The translations under genes were made by a program, and so were the position numbers. This document shows positions 55,367 to 64,000 of a stretch of DNA of 64,000 bases, piece after piece. Within the stretch, counting starts at the first letter, position 1, and the number at the start of each line of letters is the position of its first letter. The DNA lies in assembly GCF_000972845.2 (NCBI RefSeq), contig NC_040022.1:1-64000 (forward strand), given 5' to 3'. The DNA is from Larimichthys crocea. Taxonomy: Eukaryota; Chordata; Actinopteri; Sciaenidae. The notes under the pieces were generated by a model. That model ran no database searches. It was not told where the DNA came from and saw only the letters and a program-made list of their open reading frames with translations.

Positions 55367-58300
55367 GTGCAGCGTTTAACTGACAGAGTTCATACAGGCC
55401 TGCAGAGACAAGGTGGCTGGTTATTATTTTGCAGTGTTTGAATGCAGGAAAAACTCTGAGAAGATTGTTTCCTGAAAACTGCATCAGAGACTTTTTATAC
55501 AATTCTCTGTCTGTACTGTACTGTAACAGAGCGAGAATATGTGTTGTATGATACCTATCTATCTATGATTATTTATTTTATGTTACTTCAGATTGTAACA
55601 TGAGGAGACACGATGAGTCATTTAACTGGTTACAGTGTTTAAAACAATGAGAGAATTGTGTTAATTGTTATTATTACACTGTTAAAGGGTTTACAGAACC
55701 ATCTCACTGTGTTACATGTGAATTTGTTGATTTCAAGATAAATAAATGATATGAAGATGATATTAAAATGTTCACATTTTATTTGGCATACTTATATTTG
55801 TACAACATGTGTTCATACATGATATAATAAAACATCTGTTCATTAAATATCTACTAGTGTAATTCATTAAGTATCATGAGTTTCTGCCTATCTGCTTTAT
55901 TATACAACTATAGGTAGCAGGTTAGCCTAACTTATCTTGAAGGCTGACTCAGTGGAAAGGGAACAAAATCAACAAACGCCTCCAGTGACACCGACACAGC
56001 CGCTGTTGCTTCAGACAGTCTGGAGACTTTTCGGTAAGGCGATGCATTAATTAGCATGTTAGCGTCGCTGCTTTCCTGCTTTACTGTGTGCTGACACAAG
56101 GAGATAACTAACCAGCTATCTGTTAGCGTCTAAACACTGCGGCTGCCCGGTTAACTACCACGAATAAGTGAATATGTCTTTAAACATACCGAGTTTAAGC
56201 AAACACACAGATGTAAACAAATCCACAAGTGATGCAGCCTCTCCTTCTTCCTCTCTGCTGGTTATGGCGCAAAAACATGAATTATGTACAGCGCCACCTG
56301 CTGGACTGACTGTGTCCAAAATCTATTTAAAAATTAAATAAAATCAAAAATTTATTTTGTGGCTAATTTCACCTGTCAGTGTTAAAGATTAGAATGGGTT
56401 TATGGTTTTAAATGTAATGAAGTAATCCAGTAAACTTTCTATATATGCTATATATGTCGTACATGTTATAAATTCAGTACACTGATCTTTCTATTGCTTT
56501 GCATATGTCATGGTTTTGTGTTTCGTGTTTTATTTTGTAATTCTCCCCTCTCTCCATGTCTTGTGTTACACCACTTTTGATTATCTGCTCATCCCGACTG
56601 GACAGACTGGTGAAGAGAGCTGGCTCAGTGGTGGGCGCAGAGCTGGAGAAGGACCCTGGACAAACTGCTGTTCATACTGGACAACGCCCACCACCCTCTG
56701 CACAACACTTTCATCAGGCAGAGGAGTGTGTTCAGTGGCAGACTGCTGTCTCAATCCTGCTCAACCAACAGACTAAAGAACTCTTTCATCCCCCTGGTCA
56801 TCAGACTGTACAACAGCTCTCACTCATGACATGAGGCACAATAGACAATAAACAATAGACAATGGACAAATCTGCCTCTCTTTGCACCACTTCCTGGACT
56901 CTCAGTCATTGTTATTTCTGACTACCTTTGCTACACGTAGTGACTGTGACTTTCATGTATCTGTTTACTGTTTTGTTTCTGTGTTCATTTAAAAACAGGA
57001 ACCACTGGGGCTCTAATTCCATAAAGCAATGAAGAGATGGCTACTCTACTCAGAGTCTTAACTCCTTCTGGTTTCCTCCCATCTTCCTGCCACCAGCCAA
57101 CATCAGTCCATCTCCAAACTCATTAAAATGAAGCAATGTATACCTGTGACCCCCCCACATCTTATGTTGCATGTGTGTTGTGAGCACTTCCACCATAGAG
57201 TGATTTTTTTCCCCCCATTTTTGGAGTCCAGAATTTGTAAAAGTACTCAATATTTCACAAAAAAGTAAAGATTAAATCGCCTCAGATTTATCTTGAGACA
57301 CATTGAGGATCTGACTCCTGGATTTCCTCTCTTAGTCCAAATGCAGGTTAGGTGAAGTGGAAGCTAAATACGTACATATTTTATCACAGCAGATGAACGC
57401 ACAGGTGTTACTACAGCCAATGTGGCTGCAGGGTGTGCTGACTCACTGTTATTAATTTCACCAGTGAATTTCCTGCCATGAGAATGTGACAAAGACCCAC
57501 TGACTGTGACTGTGAATCTGTTTATATGAGCTTAAAGCAGATCACTGATTTCATCTCCTCTCCTGAGTAGTTAGTAAAATCAAATTTTAATAGACACAAT
57601 ACGGATTGTGGCAATACTATCGAGTCCATCATCTTGACAAAGGGGATTATGTTTATTGTATTTGTTTCATCTGTTTCTGCTCTGTCGGTCGGTGCAGTTC
57701 CAGGTCACACACTCATGAATTGTGATGTCCTTAATCCCTCAACCTCCGCTCGACATTTTTATCTGGCAGGGGTCACCGGCTGTGATGACACTCTCTATCC
57801 AGGATTGTGAGCATGTGGTATTTATGATCATGAAATACTGTTGTGTCTTCTGTTGTTGTTTTTCTGTATTTTGTCTAATGTTGCAGTACTTTGCTTCCTT
57901 TGCTTTCCTTCTATTGATACCACATTGTTGTTATAGATGAGGTGTGGCAGTCAGGATGCTTATTTTTGAGTAAATGATGATGAGGCTTTGCTCCAATAGA
58001 CGCTGGAACATCAGAGAGTTCTGGGAAAGAGACAATGGAACAGGAACTAAATTTATATCTCCTGTTTCTACTTTTCAAGGGCAGGACAGAGAGAGGGTGG
58101 CCACTGGTGGCATGGGCCTCCTGGGCCACTGTGCCTCCCTGTTGAATTGTTCTCAAAATCAGTTTCAGTCAATAATCAATGATAATTTTTACCCAGTTTA
58201 AAGGTAACTGGACTATTCAAACTATCACTTGCTCACCTACTAGTACACACCTACATCTGGATTTTTTTAAAAACTGTTTTATCTTTTACTGAAACATGAT

Positions 58301-59235
58301 GGTTGAATAAAGTGCAGACTCTTCCTATAAGTAATCCCTGAACACAGCCAGGTATTACTGTGTTTTCATCAAAGAAGATCATGAACATAATTGGCATTTC
58401 ATAACTCTTCCCATTCTGTGTGTGAGTGCGTAAATGAGACAGGTGTTACTACAGAATAGGATTCAAATGTGGTATTGTGGCTCTATTGTTGGATTTCTAG
58501 ATATTGTTGCATAACATTTCAGAGCAAATCATCTTAGAGTGCTGAATAGCAGATGTTTACCTGGGCGTGCACTATGATAAAAAGCATCACACACACACGC
58601 GCGCATACAAAGAGATGCACGTGGTACTACGCAGTTTAAGTGGAAATCACAAACATTTCAGTCAGATGACGGAGAAGATGAAGCAGAGACAGGCTTAGCT
58701 GTCAGACATCCGTGAAGATCTCTTTCAGTATCATATATATTTTTAAAATATCAACAATTTACTGGAAATACTGACAAATTTTGAAGAGACTAAAGAAGGA
58801 GTGTTTCATCTTTTCAAGTGTTCTGTGAATGAAAAACCCAAATAGAAGCTGCGTTTCTCTGGATTTAGCTGATTCTATGTTGTCCTAGGTCATTTCTTGG
58901 ATTTTATCTGTTGTGCTCTTTGGATGTTTGTGGAGTTTCAAAGCTTGCTACAGGACTGGAACCAGTCTGATATATGACATACAATCCTGCAGAGTCTCAG
59001 GTCAGTTTCCTCCACAGGTGTGAGTGTACAAGCTGTCTGGATACAGTGTTTTTTCAACACACCAGCTAGATCTGATTACTGAAAGTGTACTGTAGGTGTG
59101 ACATTACAAACTGTGGATATCTCACTCCAAAAGAAGTTTGTCTGATCCTTGCATGTATTTCTGTATTTTGTTATTTTTGGGGACTTTTCTCTTTCAACTT
59201 TCCACATCTTCCGTGTTGTGACCTCTCTGTGCACC
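55367..59235. other. Intergenic region right of rpusd1
   Basis: 55367-56300 holds the rpusd1 5' UTR and promoter candidates; 56000-56270 is less AT-rich. A LINE fragment lies at 56590-56860. 57000-58580 shows no feature I can support. 58580-59235 contains a CA/CG microsatellite (about 58588-58606) and may hold the 5' UTR of the small ORF at 59236. Confidence 0.5.
56590..56860 (+). mobile_element. LINE reverse-transcriptase 3' fragment
   Basis: First frame LDRLVKRAGSVVGAELE, then after a frameshift LLFILDNAHHPLHNTF, SGRLLSQSC, RLKNSFIPLVIRLYNSS and a stop near 56827. This is the C-terminal end of a fish LINE ORF (usual forms LVRRAGSV, HPLH, SFIPxAIRLYN). The following ACAATAAACAATAGACAATG is probably its 3' UTR. 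Same broad group as 46810-47438 but opposite strand. Confidence 0.82.
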
Positions 59236-59451
59236 ATGCCGAATAAGTCATTTCTGCAGGCTCGCTGTGAAGAGCCTTTAATGACATCGGACTGGGGCAT
59301 TCCTCTAGTGCTGGCCCTGCTGTTGCTGGCATTGCTCTATGCCTTCCTCTACCTGCCTGCCACAGCTCAGCGAGCCCTGCTGGAGCAGGCCCTCAGCAGC
59401 AATAACACAACCACAGCAGTGACCACGGACGACTGGATCACGGATGAATAG
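59236..59451 (+). CDS. Putative small single-pass membrane protein, 71 aa
   Basis: Not recognised. ATG at 59236 sits in GCACCATGC, a fair Kozak context; an in-frame ATG 29 codons earlier (59149) would add a hydrophobic leader but has poorer context, and an internal Met precedes TSDWGIPL. Residues 1-20 are polar with one Cys, about 22-40 form a strong Leu/Ala helix (PLVLALLLLALLYAFLYLP), then a short amphipathic stretch, NNTT with a possible N-glycosylation site, and an acidic end TTDDWITDE. One clear membrane helix suggests a micropeptide-type protein. It lies alone between rpusd1 and the RhoGDI gene. Chance ORF remains possible, though this composition is unusual in the AT-rich surroundings. 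Confidence 0.5.
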   Translation: MPNKSFLQARCEEPLMTSDWGIPLVLALLLLALLYAFLYLPATAQRALLEQALSSNNTTTAVTTDDWITDE

Positions 59452-62400
59452 GACAGATGGAAACAAATAGATGGAGAGCTTTAAAAACATGTAGACATGT
59501 GACGGCAGTCATAGCGGTCATCGATGTTGACCTTGAGTAGATAGTGAGGATTACCCTGCTCAAGTATTACCCTGAATACCCTGTCAAGTATTTTTGCTGT
59601 CCTGTAGGACAAAATGATAATATAGAGCAGACTGATTGAGTTGTTGTGGGAAAATTATGGATTCAGTGGATGGATTATCTGCACTCCCAATGACATCAAA
59701 GGACAATCTATGTATAAGTACCCCTGACTAAGTGACATATTTTATGGATATTTCATATTACAGATAACAGCAGTTCAAAACTGTAACTGAATTTTATATG
59801 ATGATGATATTTTGGGGAGCTTTTTATACAATTCTCTGCCTGTATTATATATATTCTTTCAATCTTTAATAATCATACATACTTAATACATTTCTTTTTT
59901 GACAAATTCAGTGTTTTCTTCTCCCTGACATTTGGTCTGTTGTTATGTTAGTCTGTTAATGCAGTATCAAGCAGTTTAGAAGAGGCTCCTAGTGGGAGTC
60001 AGGACCCACAGGTTGGGAACCAGTGATTTAGATGACTAAATATTACTTAATATTTTGAGAGGAGAAGAAAGGTTTTAACCATTGTTGATTGCATATAGAG
60101 GTTAATAGAGATTAAATATTACTTGATACCGCTTTAAGGAGGTGCCAGTCCACCTGTCCTGTCTGATTGTCTAAATTTGTTTTAAAGATAAAAATGATAC
60201 TGGAGCACACACAGTTAGTTAAGCATAAACAGGAGGAACAAAAACCACCTACCAGCACCTCTACGGATCGGTAATTAACACATATCCACAACTTATAATT
60301 TCTCCACCCTTTAAACAGATTAAACAAACCAGATACAATGTGTTACTAGCTGAGCTAACTAACTGAGATGTCTTTCATTAAATAATGGAGAGATTTAAAA
60401 GTATGCAGCGTCAATCTTCTCATCTAACTCACAAATAAGCGCATTTCCCCAAATGTCTTGGTATTGTTTTAAAACTACTACGATATGGTGTTTGTGTAAT
60501 GTATAATATTAAACAGATATTAAATGTTTTTTCAGCTCTCTTCTGCCCTGTTTGCTTGTTTCTTTCCATGAATTCAAGACAGTGAGAGTAACTTACATTT
60601 GGCTTTGTTACAAGTCATAGTACTATCACAGTATTTTAATAGGACTGAAATTTTGTAATTGGAATAAAAACATTGATCTCTTAAGTGGGTAGACTGGGGT
60701 AATAAGAAAATACGATTTTGTCTTATTTACTGAATAGGCATATTCCCTAAAATGTTAAACTATAGCCGTGTATCCATGCAGGCAAACTATTCAGAAAGAG
60801 ACATCTCACTCGTTGTTTGAATGGCCTTTATTAAAAGATACAGGATACTAGATTTGACACCAATATTTGGGGATGCAGCACTTGATCGTTACAGGCTGGA
60901 GCATTAGACACTGACAAATGTTTCCAGGTATCTGTGCCTTTAAAAATATCCCTGTAAATACTGTATCTGCAGTATATGGCAACCATTGACATCTGGATAT
61001 TGCGTCATTGTATCTTTTTTTTTTAATCACATTAAATTTTACAATAAAGTCGTAAAAAAGGAAGAGAGAATCTTGCTAAACCATGCAACACCCAACAAGC
61101 CAACATTTACAGTTAGTCTTAGATCACAACGATTTCAAATGGTATTTCAATGTTCAATATGTTCAGCAACAATGACAATATCATATCCAAAGACTTAAAC
61201 ACAATAATGATACTTCATATTTTTTAAGGAGAATTAATTCATCCTTGGTATACTCCTCAGACAGTACTCCATCTTTCAGCTACCATCTGAAAATGTTTCA
61301 TTAATGTTCAAAGCAGAATTTTATTCACATCTTGTGTTCTTGGTACACGAAAGAGGTTTAGAAAGGGATAATTTTGTTCTTTTCTTACTGAGTGAATAGT
61401 ATCAAATCCTAAAGGACATACATGCATCTCTTTCTACAATATGCACAGTTCGGTTACAGTCTTTAATTGGTCTGCTCCACAAAGACTCGAGAAAACTGGT
61501 GCTTTGAAAGCAAACTTCAATGTTAAAATACACCATGTCTAAATCTGATAAAACACAAGCTAAAGAGCTTGTGCATGTGAGAAGAGGTGATTGATATTTT
61601 CATCATCACAGTTTATTAACAGTTTGTAAAGACAGTATTTGGACGATCAGAGCTATTTTTTAAATTCTAAAACATCATTTTCTTACTGTGGAGATGATGA
61701 TGTATACTGTTCTGTTTTTTCTACGTGTGTGATTTCAAAAAGTATTTGTTGTTTGATTTGTTTACTGCAATTAAAAAGCAGAAAATCATTATGCAATATA
61801 ATTAATATGATATTAAAGTAAGAGAAAACATGATAGAAAAAAAATTCTTCCTTCAAATAATTTTATTGTACTCCTTCCCTCAATCAGTCAACAAAATAAT
61901 CAATCAAAACCCTATGACTTGGGATAGATATGGATATAGATATGTTGTAACTAATGAAATGGAACCTAACTGAACATACAGTTACATGAACAAGAAAGAT
62001 GTGACAGAAAGGAGGAGAAAGCCTAAAAAAAATATATCAATGTATCCAACTCATCTACAACTTAAACCCACTACACAACATTTTGAGTATTTCTGTTTCA
62101 ATTTCAGCAAATTGGCACTGTTAAAAAATAACCCCAGGATGATTCTCATGCATGTTTTGAATTTATTGAGGAACCTGACCCTCTTTTTCTAAGTGGATTT
62201 ATGGATGTTTACTCGGGATGGAGATATCATTGTAAAGTGTAATTATAAGTTACATTTGTGTGTTCAGACTGTGTGTTCCGTCTTTCTAGCTCACATTGTT
62301 GCATTTTGCTTTTAACTTTTCCACCTCAGCCTAGCATAAAAACAAAGTTTAAATTTTCAGCATTTAAATTTTTTGTGCATAACAACAGGTGGATGAAAAC

Positions 62401-63170
62401 CCATCTACAGCTTCTGCCACAGCGCCATCTGTTGACCACGTTGGTGAGCAGGAAAAATCAGCAAAATCACATTAACTAACTTCCCTTTGTTTTCAAAACA
62501 CCGGCATACACCTGTCCTTTTCATCTGACACAGTATCATTGCCTCATGTCGCTCCTCTCTGCGCCCATCTCTCAACTCTCTTTGACTTTTTAACAAACGT
62601 TCTGACGTCTGAATTCCTGTTGAACATCCTAATGCAGTCTGTATTTACATATTTCATCTCTTCTCTTTGGAAAACTCTGACAGATTGATGGTTTGTAATT
62701 ATGCATTGTATATATTGTATTTCCCTTTTTGTGCCTCAAACTGACTTCCTTTAACCCTCCACTGCTGCTTTATGAAGGCAGGGATACATGAAAGGATGAG
62801 AAGGAAGGGTGGCAGAAAGGAAGCTGAAACAAAAAAGGGGGGGACTTGTCAGGACCAAAGCTTCATCATGTAGACAGCTCTGGATGGATGGGATGTAGAA
62901 GAGGAAAAGAAAACAGGGCAGGGACAGAAGGCAGAAAGAGGAGGGGACTCTCTTTTCTAAAAGTCCCTGTGACTCAGGAGAACAGCGTTAAACAGACGAG
63001 GAAGAAAAAGGTAGAAGAGGAGAATAAGGAGGAAGAAGAGGAGAAGGAGAAGTAGAGCCTCCTGTCTCAGGCCATTGCAAGGCTGCTCTCACAGGACGAA
63101 GTGGAGGTTGACTAAAGAGAGGGAAGGGAAAGAGGGTGGTGAAGAATAGGACTGAAAGAAGAGCATTGTG
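59452..63170. other. Intergenic region left of the RhoGDI gene
   Basis: Contains a relic of a repeat ending in GACCCACAGGTTGGGAACCA at about 59975-60030, AT-rich sequence, and a purine-rich AGGAGGAAG stretch near 62990-63056. TTTATT at about 61866 and 62162 could serve as polyadenylation signals for the minus-strand RhoGDI gene. No convincing exon. Confidence 0.5.
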
Positions 63171-63667
63171 TTAATCCCAGTCCTTCTTGACATCGAGCTT
63201 CCACTCCCAGTCCAAGTAGACATTCTTGTCGTCATCGGTGAAGCGAGAACGGATCCCATAGGAGCCACGTGACATCAAGCCTTTGGGTGCCTCATCATCC
63301 GGGAATACAAACTCATATTCCTCTGCCTTTGGGGCATAACTTCCCACCATGTATGATACCTTGCCAACTGCAGGAAGATACAAAATAGACTCAAGTAAAC
63401 AGAATTTTTATCAAAGTGCTAAAAGTGAAATTTTTATAGGGGAACAATGAAGCCTTTTTTGGCTCCACAGGGACCTGTAAGAAGTCTTGAGCCAACCTTA
63501 AAATGTCACTTAATGATCATCATCATTGAGAAAACTAGAAAAGTTGACTGGCATATAGTCTTAACAAGGTATAGTTGTCATACAGTCGCTGAATTGAACT
63601 TACTGTGTACTCCTTTTATGTTGATCACATGATGGTACCTCAAGCCAGCAACGATTTCTCTGTTCAC
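63171..63667 (-). CDS. arhgdig: Rho GDP-dissociation inhibitor, last two exons (partial)
   Basis: RhoGDIs extract prenylated Rho GTPases from membranes and hold them in the cytosol. Two exons on the minus strand, 63667-63604 and 63367-63171, join in frame (the first starts at a codon boundary after CTGCAG). The translation covers VNREIVAGLRYHHV, YMVGSYAPKAEEYEFVFP, EAPKGLMSRGSY, SRFTDDDKNVYLDWEW and the end VKKDWD, matching the C-terminal immunoglobulin-like prenyl-binding domain. The N-terminal part lies right of the window. Family is clear. The choice of arhgdig over arhgdia/b rests mainly on the linkage to other 16p13.3 genes, so the symbol is tentative. Confidence 0.8.
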
Positions 63668-64000
63668 CTGCAGACACACAAAGTTTCATCAAATCTTTGA
63701 TTGATTGGCACTACATGAGTTTATCAACTGGTTATGTGGTTCTTCATTTCTCTATGACCACAGCTATCCATCCATTTCCTACACTCACTTTATACTGTTC
63801 AGCTTTTTTTCAGCACACTTGGAATGAATGGTTGGCTTACTAGTCTATTGCAGCACACTCTTATGGACAGAAAAAAACAATTTAATTTAAAACAGTGTCC
63901 AATTTATTGACATGCATGTGTTTGGGTGTTTGCCTCTGGGAGGACCAGGAGGAAACTGACACAGACAGGACAAGAACATGCAAAGTACCAAAAAATATAG
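63668..64000. repeat. RhoGDI intron with degraded teleost repeat
   Basis: No exon found. From about 63762 (CTATCCATCCATTTCCTACA) through GACATGCATGTG, GGGAGGACCAGGAGGAAACT and GACAAGAACATGCAAAGTAC it follows the phrase order of the inner repeat at 27591-27858. It continues beyond the window. Confidence 0.6.

Noticed and set aside
59149..59235. Upstream ATG extending the small membrane ORF to 100 codons
   Set aside because: Context of the first ATG is poor and the added residues are a hydrophobic AT-rich stretch; the ATG at 59236 is better placed, though the longer form cannot be excluded.

Overview
The window is nuclear DNA of a ray-finned fish, most likely a percomorph teleost. The evidence is: genes split into many short exons with GT-AG introns; CA/TG, TA and CTC microsatellites; LINE, Tc1-like and short inverted-repeat transposon relics of types common in teleosts; and C2H2 zinc-finger genes with a two-exon layout often seen in spiny-rayed fish. 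All functional names rest on recognising the conceptual translation; no database search was possible.

Bases 1-15,155 hold a young, rearranged cluster of C2H2 zinc-finger genes. Three copies look expressible: 8,641-7,100 minus (464 aa), 11,080-9,800 minus (377 aa) and 12,786-15,155 plus (473 aa). Three are broken: 1 to about 2,000 plus, 5,025-5,563 plus and 11,671-12,074 plus. Segments repeat in both orientations: 1-2,893 is an inverted copy of about 8,283-5,565, 8,390-8,800 recurs at 10,830-11,230, and 12,170-12,960 is an inverted copy of about 9,330-8,460. The first 5.5 kb differs from its inverted partner mostly by one-base insertions and deletions, which looks more like poorly polished sequence than ordinary decay. 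Inside it lie a 20-21 bp minisatellite, a long TA array and a hAT-like element.

Bases 17,774-64,000 hold conserved single-copy genes. drg2 (minus, 13 exons) and gfer (plus, 3 exons) sit head to head about 0.8 kb apart, with a short inverted-repeat element between them. Then come syngr3 (plus, 4 exons), znf598 (minus, 12 exons), slc25a17 (minus, 9 exons), rpusd1 (minus, 5 exons), a possible 71-aa single-pass membrane protein (59,236-59,451 plus), and the last two exons of a Rho GDP-dissociation inhibitor, probably arhgdig, running off the right edge. gfer, syngr3 and znf598 are also neighbours on human 16p13.3, and rpusd1 and arhgdig map to the same human band, so much of the right part is an ancient linkage block. 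drg2 and slc25a17 map elsewhere in human.

The conserved genes do unrelated housekeeping or neuronal jobs: translational GTPase, mitochondrial disulfide relay, synaptic vesicle protein, ribosome quality control, peroxisomal cofactor carrier, pseudouridine synthase and Rho regulation. Their proximity reflects conserved order, not a shared pathway. No CRISPR array, tRNA or rRNA gene was recognised.
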